NCBI GenBank assembly: GCA_963932145.1 | Contig: OZ010586.1 | Coordinates: 52,599,169-52,663,168 of the forward strand | Direction of reading: 5' to 3' | Source of the DNA: Acanthosepion lycidas | Lineage: Eukaryota; Mollusca; Cephalopoda; Sepiida; Sepiidae | DNA length: 64,000 bases | In this document: positions 10,780 to 22,224 of the stretch, one piece after another | Position numbering within the stretch: the stretch's first letter is position 1 | How the letters are laid out: each line of letters starts with the position of its first letter | The notes under the pieces: model-generated | Databases searched by the model: none | Told to the model about the DNA's origin: nothing | Seen by the model: the letters and a program-made list of their open reading frames with translations, nothing else | Position numbers and translations under genes: made by a program

Positions 10780-13440
10780 TGTTGAATAAAAAAAAAATCA
10801 CCTGAAAAATAATAATTTTAGTATATATAATATTATGTGAAAGATGTTTTTGTGGTTCATAAATTTGGAACTTATTTATTAATTAAAATTTATGTTACAC
10901 TTTTGTTTTGCCCGACACCCCAAAAACAAGCTATTATCTATATTTTTAATAAGGATATATATTATGTCATGACTTGTGATATATTTCTCAGATAAATTTA
11001 CGTATAACTTTTACCATTATTAGTTTGTTAATACCAAACATTTACTTGCTTAATAAAATATGACATTTTTAAATCAGTAAGAACCAAGGAAATAATAAAA
11101 AAAAATTATTGTTTGTGAATTGATTTAGTATTTAACTTCAGATATAAAAACAATGAACTGCAAATCATAATGCAAAATAGTTTTTATATGACAAAAAAAG
11201 ATATTAGCGTCAAAAGTCTACTTTAAAATTAAGAATGATTCATCCAAGTTCTATTTCTGGGATTATTTCAAAAGTGACAAAATCACATGTAAGTTATTTC
11301 TCTACAGTATAGGCAGGCAATATATGTGCAAATAGTTTATAATTTTACCCATTTCTAGAGCAAATAATTAAGTAGGCAGAAGGAAAGTGTAAAGAGAATT
11401 GGGAAAGTACAGGAAAGCAATCATGACTAGAGCGCATATGAATATTATATGATGTGACTCATTGTCGCAATATTGCTACTGACCATGACTTGTTCTTCTT
11501 TATTAATAAGATTAAAGGACTTTCCATTTCCCGGTAATCAATATGGGTTGGTCAATAATTATTAAAAGGAAAAACAGGATATCTAATATCATACCATAAA
11601 CTCTTTCAATATTTTCCTATTCCCCATATGTTGTTTTGACTGCTTTAAAAAGGAAAAAAGGATTTGCAACTTACACTAGCCAATGGAAAACTTTCTTTAT
11701 AGGCAGAAAATATGAAATAATTATAACATATATGCTACTGAAAGTGTTAAGCATAGTATAAACAGTAATCAAAGCAGCCATCAATTCAGTGCAATGATAA
11801 ATTATTTATACAAAAAGAAAATTCAAAATCATTTTATAACTTCAGATCTTTTGATCTTACTGTTGTGTTTCCTTTAAGTAATGTTGGCTCATAAAGAAAC
11901 CAGACACATTCATCAAATAAAACAAGATAGTTTGATTAACAGTTGCATGCTTCCTGTAATTATTATTCCAAAATATCTTGCTTCAGGATAGAATAATTTT
12001 CCTTTAAAGAATTGATATTCTACATCATGGTAGACCAATTTGCAGATCAAGTCTTGATGACAAACTATGTTTACATAGATCAAAAGCAATGTACTTTATA
12101 TTTGAGAACTGCACAAACAACTGAATTAAGTAAAACTAAGGATGTGATATAAAATATTACAAGTATTATAATTAACTTCAACTTTGAATTATATATTATG
12201 GGATGTTGGATGTTTTTCTTTCTGTCTGAACCAAAATATAAATCTACATTATTTACAAGATCTTACAATTCTCTACGATTTGGATAAAAAATTTTGGATA
12301 ATAACTGAACTGAACTGATCTTTTCTATTATTTATATATCAATTTGATATTTAGTAATTTAATTTAGTGAAATAAATACATTCTTTTGTTAAACTTTAAA
12401 ATTAAAAATACTCTTGGGAAAGGTATGAATCCATCTCTTATCCCCTAGCTGTAGGTTAAATAGTAGGACTTGTATCTGGAAAGATTGTTCTTCTCAAAAA
12501 ATTGTCAATACAATATTCACTTGTAAAAAAATCAAAATACAATCCCCAAAAGTTTTAGCTTTAAATAACCTGTAAAGGGATAATAAGCCATAAAAAACAA
12601 ATCAATCAAAAACCTGAGAGGTTTGTGATTACATTTCAGGATAAGTATATCAAAGTAACAAGGATCACTTTCTCTCTCTTATATCTTGATAATACCTTGA
12701 AAATATGGATTTCATTTTTTGCAAGATAGCTATATAAAAAGAGATTTTAACATTTTTAGTTAATAGAGAACTTTGGTTAAACAGATTGCTTACTAAGTGA
12801 AATATATCACTGGAAAATATAAGACTTAAATATATATTAATTCACTATAACTATTTACATTTGAAAGAAAATTTAATTTAACAAATAACTGATAAATTTC
12901 AACCAATACCCTAAAATTATCTTAATGTACTGTATCAGAATGTATCATTATGTAAAAGCAAGTAATATTCAATCAATTTCCACCTTTCTGGTCTACAAAA
13001 AATCAGGTAAAATTACAATCAAAGTAGACTTAAATTAAATGAGTCATTTGAATCTAGATCAAAATTTTATGCATGAATGACATAATGGACTGATGGCAAA
13101 AAACTTAAAACATGAAATTTTATTCAATGACCACTGAAACAGAATTTAAACAAAACTACTCTTGCATGAATATTTACGTTAGGGAAAAATCAGTTTTATA
13201 GGATTTTGATTTAATTTGTTTCATAAGATATTTCACAGCTAGCATTATATTGTTAGCTGTGAAAGCAAAAATTCAATATTAATAAAGTTTCTTATTTTTA
13301 AATTAATTTTAAAGATGGCTTACGTACTGAATATGGTTGCAAGATAAAAAAAAAACAACAACAAAAGTATTGCTGGTGAGTCAGAAAGAAAGTGGGACAA
13401 GATATGTTAAAATAAAATTATCTGCATAGCCAGCATAAAG
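10780..13440. other. AT-rich DNA, no gene seen
   Basis: About 2.6 kb with no domain, RNA gene or large repeat. A short SINE-A body fragment (TTGGGAAAGGTATGAATCCA) lies at about 12414-12475. Confidence 0.5.
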
Positions 13441-13697
13441 GATCAAGGTGGAATGTCTTTTGTGGCTGAGGTATGTGACTTGGAAGATGGGAGAGTTTGT
13501 TGAGGCATATGTTGGATTGGCTGACCGGAAGACCAATGATAAACTCTGTGAACTGCCTGTATACAGTATTGAGTGTCACCAAGTGGATCCTTTTAAGCAG
13601 TCAGGGTGGATACATGACTCAGCATTTTTTTCTTTAGCAGGAAAAATTCATGATTGGCTTTGATGTTTAAATTTTATTTTATATTTTTGGGTATTTA

Positions 13698-13751
13698 TTA
13701 GGTTGGTGCAAAAATACGTCAAAAAACGACAATATTTTTGCACCAACATAA
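13698..13751. mobile_element. mariner-type MITE, 54-bp copy
   Basis: A hairpin with ends TTAGGTTGGTGCAAAAATA and TATTTTTGCACCAACATAA, flanked by TA on both sides (13696-13697 and 13752-13753). This is an internally shortened member of the family at 19691, 34096, 39633 and 47251. Confidence 0.85.
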
Positions 13752-13759
13752 TATTTTGT

Positions 13760-14740
13760 GAGCCAGATTTGATGCTTTGAATCCCTGTACAGAAAGTGAC
13801 TTTTTACAAAAATTTTATTTTGTTTTTAAAGCATTCACATCCAGCTGACAGGTTTCAATGTAGATGAATCAGAAAGAGGTCTGATTTGAAGCAGAGTATA
13901 ACAGAGTTTTGACTTTAGCAAAGGATAGCACATATAGAATTAAGCTGAAGAGATCTAGGCTAGTATAGTATAGAGAGTAAAATTGTTTGTAGAGAAGAAT
14001 ACATTGAGTTGAATAAGAAACATTATTGTCAGCAATACTAAGAATTTAATCTGATGATACTCTTTGCAATCCTATTACCTAAATCAACTTTTACAAGGCC
14101 TCATCTCTTTTGACTGTGAAAATAATGGATTGCATTTAAATCTCAGATGTTGTTCTAAAACTAAAACAATGAGAAAAAAAGGAGAAAGAAGGTAAGAAAA
14201 TATTTTTAAAACTTCAGGTTTTTGAAAATCTATTTTCATTACCCAAAGGTAACAAATTTGTTATAACTTGTACAGTGACCAAGTCACATAACCATTTATA
14301 GCGGAATCATAAGGTTAAGAAGATTATGAAACTGGGCATAAGCATTGAAAATAATGAAATCCAATTCTGTCTTCCTCTGTTTTTTATTCTTATCCTCTGC
14401 TTTCTGTTGTTGCTCTTTTATTTTTCTTATCACTTTCATACATTTGTCATTTACTCTACTTTTTTCTCTTTTTCTATGGTTTTCTTTCTCTCTATTTTTA
14501 TTCTTTGAAATCCTTTCTCTACTTTTTGCTCATTTAATTCTTTGTCTTCTCTTTTAACCTGTTTCATTTTCTTCTACTTTTGCAATCAGTCTCTCACACT
14601 TTCTTTATTCTCCTCTCAACTTTTTTTTACCTTGAAATAATAAAAGGAAAGATATTTCCTGTTTCATGACCAAAATATGATCATTTTTGAAGCTAGTAAT
14701 GTCATGTGATGGATTTCATAATTTTCTCAATAAGAAAAGC
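13760..14740. other. No gene seen; pyrimidine-rich tract
   Basis: The + strand is strongly pyrimidine-rich over about 14350-14640. The rest is ordinary AT-rich DNA. Confidence 0.5.
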
Positions 14741-14744
14741 TTTT

Positions 14745-14868
14745 AGAAATTGAACGTCTGTGATAAAAGGTCACAATATATATTTTAAAATCTTTATACC
14801 TTAAATACAGAATGATTTATGGTCAGAAAATATGACAAAGGCTCTTTAAATCTCAATATATTTTAGGT
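14745..14868 (+). repeat. Duplicated segment, copy 1
   Basis: Matches 15694-15804 in direct orientation, with shared GAAATTGA, TATAAAAGGT, ATTTTAAAAT, GATTTATG.TCAGAA and TATGACAAA blocks. Class unknown. Confidence 0.6.
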
Positions 14869-15444
14869 TATTTTATGTTTTAACATAACCTGCAGAAAAA
14901 GTTTCAGGCTATATCAACTGCTAAATTATTGAACTGGAAGTTTGGATTCACTTTCGCTATTTGGTAGACTAAGCATGTTAATCATGATGAAATCAAGAGA
15001 GTGATGATTTCTTGCCCTTCTCTCTTACTACATATTTTTTTTTTAGTTTTGTTGACAATATACTGACAATATATTATTTCTTAGCTCTATACAATATAAA
15101 TAAGGATCAATACCTTCACTTAACATCAAACAATGAAAGTGAGAAATTGCAACAGTGAATGAATATTCCACAGAGGCTAAACCACTATGGTGGAATTTTC
15201 AAAGTCCTAGACAAAATATGTCATAGGATATGAGCAATCATTAATTAGTAAATATAATAACAGTATTCTTCAAGGGATTAAAGTTCTAACATGTCAAATC
15301 AATATATGTGTGAATTATAATAACAAATGAATACAACTAACAATACAATTGAAATTTTAGATTGATACTGTTCAAACAACATATCACATGAAGAGAAACC
15401 AAATAATTTAGGTAACACAATTTTCTGATTTATATTTTACTTTT

Positions 15445-15505
15445 TTTATGTGTTATGTCCCTTCAGGATGTGAGAGATCATGGTGCTCCACATCTTCCTA
15501 CCAGT
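15445..15505 (-). mobile_element. LINE-R 3' terminal fragment
   Basis: Inverse of the LINE-R 3' end: TGTCCCTTCAGGATGTGAG followed by GATCATGGTGCTCCACA. Heavily truncated. Confidence 0.65.
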
Positions 15506-15693
15506 GATGTGCAGAGGTTTCGTGATGCTCAGCACCAACTCCTCGATTGTATACTCCTAAGACTCAAGTTGGGGTACATACTTCACTCTTACTTATTGAA
15601 ACCTGGATCCACACCCACACACACTTGTGAGACTGTAAGGCGCTTATACAACAAAGTTAACATAGAAAAAGTTCAAATTTTAAAAACTCAAGA

Positions 15694-15804
15694 AATTGAT
15701 CCTCTATTATAAAAGGTTGTAATATTTTAAAATATTCATACTTAAATTCAGATTGATTTATGATCAGAACATATGACAAATACTCTTTAAATCCCAATAC
15801 ATTT
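15694..15804 (+). repeat. Duplicated segment, copy 2
   Basis: Direct counterpart of 14745-14868, about 950 bases downstream. I estimate roughly 75-80% identity by eye. Confidence 0.6.
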
Positions 15805-15899
15805 CTTTGATTGGATGCCCTCCCGATATGGATGCCTGGGGCCATTGCACCCTCTGCCCCACTGACTTCTGCATGCTACTCTTTCCTACCCCTCACAGC

Positions 15900-16610
15900 T
15901 CTCTAAGAAATGTTTGTCACATTACTATCCCTCTCAGTTACTGTTTTACCATCCATATACTCATTGTTTCTCTCTGTTCTCTTGGATTCATTACGTTGTA
16001 TGGGGTGTCAAATTCTCCAAGCTGTTAGGTTTTATTATACATTCCAGAAGCTACAACTGTCTTTTTCTGATTCTAAGCATGTATCATTTTAGCACCCATT
16101 TTTTAAAAAAAACTTCCCCATTGCTCATATGTCCAGATGATGGTATTCTTAACATCCTTCTGTATAACCTTATCTCTTTTGCTCCAAGTCTCCTTTTCAT
16201 CTATGAGGAAATTGTCCAGCATTCACTGTCATACAGGAGGATTGATATTACATAGCAGTTCAGTACTCTCTTTTTTTTTGCTTCTGTTGCTTCAAGTCTC
16301 CTTTTTTCCCGTTAGGAAATTGTCCAACATTTGCTGCCATATAGGTGTGTTGATATTACATAGCAGTTCAGCATTCTTTTCTGTTTCTCTTGCTTCAAGA
16401 TTCCTTTTCATCTGAGGAAATTGTCCAGCATTCACTCCCATACAGGAGAATTGATATTACATAGCAGTTCTGCACTCTTTGTTCCTAATAATGTTTTCAT
16501 GTTTCTTCAAACTTTGTTTTGCTTTTTAGAATGCACTTTTGGCTATTCTTGTGTGCCTTCAGATTTCTGTTTCTTTTTCCATTGTCTGTTCAGATATTTC
16601 CCAGAGAATT
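15900..16610 (-). mobile_element. LINE-R relic with tandem triplication
   Basis: On the - strand, RT 3' sequences run from about 16610 down to 15900. The block translating as YVISILLYGSECWTIS is present three times, with equivalent points at 16207, 16315 and 16416 (periods 108 and 101). Downstream on the - strand are remnants of the sequence that follows this block in the 55190 copy. Many stops are present. Confidence 0.72.
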
Positions 16611-16619
16611 AAATTTCTA

Positions 16620-17520
16620 CACAAATACCCAAAGTATTGGTAAAACTAACACAAAGCCTGCCAGGTAATCAAAGAAAAACTTATTAAACATAAAAATCAA
16701 CCGGCAATAAATCAAAATCCAAGAGAAAAGCTGATAGATGAGAAAAAGAAAAGGAAACATCAACTAAGAAAAAAACCAAAAAAATCAAAAGACAGACACC
16801 TACCTAAAAAGTAATATATAGTTCTCTATTTCTAAATTACCACAACAAAGCAAATATGCTTCCCAGTATCATGACTCAGAAAGAGACAAAGTTCAAACTC
16901 TTACTCATGTTTCATGCTACCATGATCATCAGGCAACCAGATTGTGAATGAATATAGGAGGAACATTTATATGATTTATATGTAACCAACATTTTTACTC
17001 ATAGTAATACTTAGCCTCTTCTTTTTTACTGACATCAAATATGATTTGTTTAGAATATATTTTTGTCAGTTTAAATATTTTTGGCCATTATATTTCTTAA
17101 TTTTTCTATCATTCCAATTATATTAAAATTGATTTCAATTACTTAAAACATCACATCAAATATGAACCTATATCATAAAAGAGGATATTGTAATTTCAGT
17201 TAACCATGTCATTACTTTCTTACATTTCGTTGCAATAATAAATAAAGATATAATCCTAGTTTGTTTCCTTTTCAGTGAATTTCTACTGACATAAAATGTT
17301 CAGCATGAAAAGAAATTATTTATCTAAGTTAATTTAAATTTTTTCAGAGTAACAGAATCTGTTTCCAAAATATAGTCAGTATTCTCAGGCAAAATGAATA
17401 TTGATTTCAGAAAATAATAGTAATAGGATAATTTCACCAATTTCAATATTCTTAAAAATAATTTTCTAATAAGGAAATCATTTTCTTTCTAAATTCTACA
17501 TTTTCCCATTTTCACACACA
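16620..17520. other. AT-rich DNA, no gene seen
   Basis: Nothing recognisable on either strand. Confidence 0.5.
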
Positions 17521-17529
17521 CATACACAC

Positions 17530-17960
17530 ATATATATAGGGTCACCCATGGCGCTAACAATTCCGAGAAGGGACCAGAATAAGCACAATGCAACGCCTGG
17601 TGGACAGTCAGTCAACACCCAAGAACAGGTTAGCAGCTTGATACAAGCTGACATCATAAACCTGCTTGTCAAGCCTTGGTTTGCTGCAGTGGATTGTATC
17701 AGCTGAAGTGTGTGTGCCATCAAGTAGTGACACATGGACCACCACAAACAATTTACAGCCAAGGCTTTCTGGGTCAAAAATTTTCTTCTTACATCTAAAG
17801 AACCAATTGGAGAAGACCAGTCTATGAAAAACAATATCCTGTGAAAACAGCAGAAGATAAATAGAAAGGACAAAGAGAGCCCAAAGAAAAGCCAGAGCAC
17901 TCCATCTCCTGAACCCTCATATCCTACCATGTGACAGCTACCAACATATCTTCAGATCCA
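17530..17960. other. Unclassified GC-richer island
   Basis: Higher GC than its surroundings, with an open - strand frame of 144 codons (17496-17930). Its N-terminal part is hydrophobic, but no motif is recognisable and the frame begins and ends in repeat-like DNA. It could be the 5' region of an unrecognised retroelement. I do not call a gene. Confidence 0.4.
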
Positions 17961-18030
17961 ATATAAGACTCATTTAACACAGAAGGAAATGTCAATGACA
18001 CTCCAATACTTGGCAAGTTCTGCCAAAAAT

Positions 18031-18033
<3 letters not shown>

Positions 18034-18079
<46 letters not shown>
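18034..18079. repeat. (TA)n microsatellite
   Basis: Uninterrupted TA array. Confidence 0.95.
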
Positions 18080-18080
<1 letters not shown>

Positions 18081-18381
18081 CTTTAAATGTTATTTTAGTG
18101 GATGCTCATATTTGATTAGACACTCATTTATTTATTAAACAGTATATTTGTTTATTTTCCTCTATTGACCTAAATATTCAAGAAATCCTATTAAATAAAA
18201 ACTGGGAAGAGCGTGCTATCAGTAAATCTGATATATTCTGACCAACTGAACTATAAAAACCATTCATGTAGGACCAAATTGCGCCTTTAAATGAAAATAA
18301 TGCATGTTTATTAATCTATAATTTATAGCTCTGTTATAATACATTGAGCACTATTTTATTAGCATCAGCACTCGATGTGCA

Positions 18382-18403
18382 ATATATATATATATATATA
18401 TAT
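18382..18403. repeat. (TA)n microsatellite
   Basis: Short TA array immediately left of a transposon end. Confidence 0.93.
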
Positions 18404-18404
18404 G

Positions 18405-19280
18405 TAGGGTACAATGGGTAAATTGTTGACATTTTGTATTTTTAATTTCACACATGCCCATTGTTTGTTTTTGATTTTATTGACTGCACAGTATAGCAGG
18501 GTCAGATAGGTACCATCTGTGAGAAAAAGAACACTATGATGCAATTCATTCTGCCAGAAATTTAGAAATGGCATGCTGTACTGCTTGGCATCCACATTGG
18601 AAGCTCCAATTTGATCATTTCACAGTGTTTTTCGATTCCAATCTGAAGACAATGCAGAAGATTTGGAAAGAGTTGGATGATTCTAGTGGTGATTACGAAG
18701 GAAAACTCACTCTGATTGTTCTGATAAGAAAAGAACTCCTGAATTTGTTGGTGAGGGCCTCAGTCTCAACATGGAGAATACATCAAGTGCTTTGAGAAGA
18801 TAGTGCTGCTCTGGGTAAAGAGGGTGGCTGCTGGAAGAGTGTATGTCTGGCAACAGGACTCTGCACTGTGTCATCAAGCAAGAGAGCCTAGCCATGTTTG
18901 ACAGGCAATTTCTGCAACTACATCACTCCTTACATCTGACCACCTGACTTTCCAGACTTGCAACCCCATTGGTTATTATGCATGGGAGGCAGTTGAGTGA
19001 GAAACCAAGAAATCTCCTTGGAACACCCAAGATGAACTGAAGGCAAGTATTATAGCAGCATTCACCAACTTAATCAAGAAGACCATCCAGAAGAGATGTA
19101 GGAGATTTTGAAGATATCTGGAGGATGTGGTTGAAGCCAATGGTGATTTTATTGAATAAATTTACTCTAGCATTTCAAGATATTTTTGTGTCATTTTAGC
19201 AAATATATCTGTTAAAATGAGATGTCAGTGTTATTTTCCTTTTTGCATAATTTAGATGACAATTCACCCATCGCATCCTG
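18405..19280 (+). mobile_element. Degenerate Tc1/mariner-group transposon
   Basis: The left end TAGGGTACAATGGGTAAATT and the right end (read inverted) CAGGATGCGATGGGTGAATT form terminal inverted repeats. TA follows the right end. The + strand holds transposase pieces in shifting frames: IWKELDDSSGDYEGK near the N-terminal DNA-binding region, then VYVWQQDSALCH (second catalytic Asp in QQD), a PDLQP block, YYAWEAVE, TQDELKASIIAAFTNL and LEDVVEANGDFIE at the C-terminus. At 876 bp it is shorter than an autonomous element, and the middle is partly deleted. It is inactive. Confidence 0.78.
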
Positions 19281-19289
19281 TATATATAC

Positions 19290-19685
19290 ATACATATGAA
19301 GAATCTATACTGTCGGATCTATATCCATATATTTGCTTACATACATACATATATACATATCTGTATGTGCATGATTGAATAACGAACAGGTATGAAATTT
19401 TTATATAAATTCACTATTTATTTAGGCTTATCAGAAATTTAGGGAGCCGTATGATTCAATTTTATGTTTTGTTTTTATTGGTGGCATAGATGTCAAGTGT
19501 ACTTGGCATTAGTGTCTTGTCTCTACCAGTTTTTATATTCAGTTTCTTTGCTTTCTATTGGTTATATAGAATGTCACATGTATAATCTCATGGCATTTGT
19601 GTGTATGCTTAATTTTTTGAATGTTAGCTTACTTTAAGGGTGTATTAAAATAGACTATGATAAATGTTGGAAGTGAAACGGGTAA
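19290..19685. other. AT-rich DNA, no gene seen
   Basis: Contains short (CATA)/(TATG) runs at 19285-19375. No coding signal. Confidence 0.5.
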
Positions 19686-19690
19686 TATTA

Positions 19691-19770
19691 TTAGGTTGGT
19701 ACAAAAATAATATCGTTTTTTGACGTATTTTTTAACGTCAAAAAACGATATTATATTTGCACCAACCTAA
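19691..19770. mobile_element. mariner-type MITE, 80 bp, complete
   Basis: Begins TTAGGTTGGTACAAAAATAA and ends GCACCAACCTAA, with TA on both sides. Each arm is about 37 bases with two mismatches and the loop is about 6-8 bases. It is the most complete of five copies. Its length and terminal 16 bases resemble human MADE1, the Hsmar1-derived MITE. Confidence 0.92.
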
Positions 19771-19774
19771 TAGC

Positions 19775-20810
19775 TTAAATGTAACATTTAATATTTATGA
19801 AGTAATAGCTAAAACTTCAACCTAAGGTGCTGGGTTTGTGAAGCCTATCATTTAAAATTGTTGTGGAGAGGAAACAGATTCCAAGACGAAGCCAAAATAT
19901 TGTTGAGTTATCTATGATACTCTTATCAGTGGTAGAACTTAAATTCTCAAGAAACAAAACATTTTTTTTTTTACCTCTACTATGTCCTGTAGAGATAAAT
20001 ATAAACAGTTCTATTATCTCTTGGAAATCAACAACCAGACAAAAAAAAAATTATAAAAATATAAAAATTGAATATATGTGACATGATAATCCAGATTATG
20101 TCTTCAGCCAAATTTTGAAATCATGAGCTAGCTGTTGCCAAAACCCCAAATCATTCTGATAGAGACATTCATCATACATGAACAGTCAGTGCTTATTCAT
20201 TCAAACTAAAAGATCATAAATTACAATCTCCAACATAAATCCATAAGTTATATATTTCTTCATTTGATTATGTATTCTAAGCACTTTTCTTGCTGTCTGT
20301 TTTTAACTGTGGTCACTGAAGCAATGTCTGACTTTCAGAGATAGAATCAATATTGTCATCGTGTTGAGGATTTCTTGTCAAACACAAAAGAATCAAGAGA
20401 TAAATCGTTTAATAAGTACGAGTAAAAAATAAAACATAAAAGAATCTTCTTTCTCAGCTGATGGATGACCATGTTAGAAAGACAGAGTTTCAACTGTGTT
20501 TTTGCTTTGTTTATGTTTACTTACAATTATACCCTCTCTTCATAGCAGCAAGAAATGTTTAAACATATTCTTACTTGTCATCTCTTTCATATACTTGTCA
20601 GTGTCGATAAATTGTATCAACCTCTATCATGGTTGATTTGAAACAACCAGATAAAATTTTTATTTTACAGTACTACCTCACTTACATATTATATTCTTAT
20701 TCAAGATTTGATTGAAATAGAAAAAGGATTGTTTTCATTGATGTTTAAATTATTTCAGTTTTTGTGATTGCAAAATATTCATATAAAAACAAATTAGTGA
20801 GCTACAGTCA
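19775..20810. other. AT-rich DNA, no gene seen
   Basis: A 72-codon open frame at 19863-20081 is interrupted by homopolymers and matches nothing I recognise. Confidence 0.5.
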
Positions 20811-20814
20811 ATGG

Positions 20815-21268
20815 CCAAAATTATTTGTACACCCATAAATTTTGAATATTTTTATTCATTTCTCAGAATCTAATGCCCATATGATGCCAGGTTTTTTTTT
20901 TATATGTTAATAAGCACAAAAAAAAGAATATAAAACTCAATTTTCAGAACAATAGATTAAATACAACAAATTTGAGAGGCAAATTATGCAAAATAGGAAA
21001 AGATGGAATTATTTACATAATACAATGTTGTTTAAATAGAAATGGGGCGGTATCAAAACTGAACACAACAAACCCCTCTTCACAAACCATGTCACATTGT
21101 TGCTCGGTTTAATTTTTGCCAAAACATTCTTGGACAAAGAAAATTGCTTTTGGGAACAAGTACTATGGAATGTCAAAACTAAAATTAAACTTTTTGTATA
21201 TGATGATGAATAGAAGGTTTGGCTCAAGTAAGGTGAGGCTTTTCTCCCAAAGAAAACAATGGCAACTA
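20815..21268 (+). mobile_element. Tc1-like transposon 5' relic
   Basis: After TA (20813-20814) the end reads CAGTCAATGGCCAAAATTAT, a Tc1-type terminus. From about 21045 the + strand translates, with breaks, as PLFTNHVTLLLGLIFAKTFL, DKENCFWEQVLWNVKTKIKL and GEAFLPKKT. This corresponds to the Tc1 region around the first catalytic Asp (normally WSDETKI), which here reads WNVKTKI, so that Asp is lost. The right side stops abruptly at a LINE-R segment. It is dead. Confidence 0.7.
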
Positions 21269-21705
21269 CCTAGCAAGTTTTAAAGAAAATGGAAACAAAA
21301 AGGACACTTATACTTAACATCAGGAAGACACCGTTAAAATTTCTAGGGCACATAATGAGGAAAGAGGGCTTGGAAAATTTGATACTCACAAGACAGATTG
21401 ATGGCAAAAAGGGATAGAGGAAAACAACGCATAACCTACCTTGCAAGTTTTAGAGAAAATGGAAACAAAAAGGACACTTATACTTAACACCAGGAAGAGA
21501 CAATTGAAATTTCTAGGGCACATAATGAGGAAAGAGGGCTTGGAAAATTTGACACTCATAGGACAGATTGAAGGCAAGATGGAAAACATTCATAACCTAC
21601 CTCACTAGTTGGATAGCACAACAGGGTTTTAGCAAAAAACAAAAATATTAATAATAGTGACAAAAGACAGTAAATTGTGGTGAGCCATGATTGCATAGTA
21701 AGTTT
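21268..21705 (+). mobile_element. LINE-R 3' region with 170-bp tandem duplication
   Basis: The GCAAGTTTTA block begins at 21273 and again at 21443. The two units (21273-21442 and 21443-about 21600) differ at only a few sites, with shared AAATGGAAACAAAAAGGACA and GGCACATAATGAGGAAAGAG runs. The 3' signature GTGAGCCATGATTGC follows at about 21680-21695. The high similarity of the units means the duplication is younger than the LINE insertion. Confidence 0.8.
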
Positions 21706-21847
21706 TAGTAATTTTATCATAAAAATTACTAACACTTAATTTGCAGTATCTTTTTTAAAATAGTCTTCAAAGGTTGTTCAAGTGTATTTATGTTCATATT
21801 TTTAAATATTGTTTTATATATTTCCCATTCCAATGGACTGTCATCCA

Positions 21848-21850
<3 letters not shown>

Positions 21851-21894
<44 letters not shown>
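21851..21894. repeat. (TA)n microsatellite
   Basis: Long TA array. A second array lies 125 bases to the right. Confidence 0.95.
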
Positions 21895-21898
<4 letters not shown>

Positions 21899-22014
21899 AA
21901 GAAGAGAGAAACCACAAACGTTTTTGGTTGTAATGTGGATTTTATTAAAATATGTATTATGTTTTATTTTCCATGGAAAATATCTTTTTAATATATTCAT
22001 TTTTCTCCTGCTCC

Positions 22015-22019
<5 letters not shown>

Positions 22020-22056
<37 letters not shown>
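22020..22056. repeat. (TA)n microsatellite
   Basis: TA array paired with the one at 21851. The intervening 125 bases are unclassified. Confidence 0.95.
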
Positions 22057-22058
<2 letters not shown>

Positions 22059-22224
22059 GTCAACTGATGATTTTGGGTTATGAAACTTAAGTAACAATCC
22101 AATTTCTAGCATGTTGGTTCTTAACAGCTGCCGGTTATTTTGGAATGTGCAAAGATGTGATTAATGTTTCTGAGAGGATGCTAGAGTATATCAGTTAACC
22201 ACTACCATCATAGGAGTAAATATA

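Noticed and set aside
13240-13300. Short TAGCT..AGCTA inverted motif near 13240-13262
   Set aside because: About 8-12 bases only; expected by chance in AT-rich DNA.
13448-13663. 71-codon frame as an exon
   Set aside because: No recognised domain and no convincing splice pattern.
14340-14640. Pyrimidine tract as a regulatory triplex site
   Set aside because: Irregular, not a mirror repeat; similar tracts occur at 51960-52135, so it looks like background.
17496-17930. 144-codon minus-strand frame as a membrane protein gene
   Set aside because: Hydrophobic only at its start, no motif or splice context, and it lies in a repeat-like GC-richer island.
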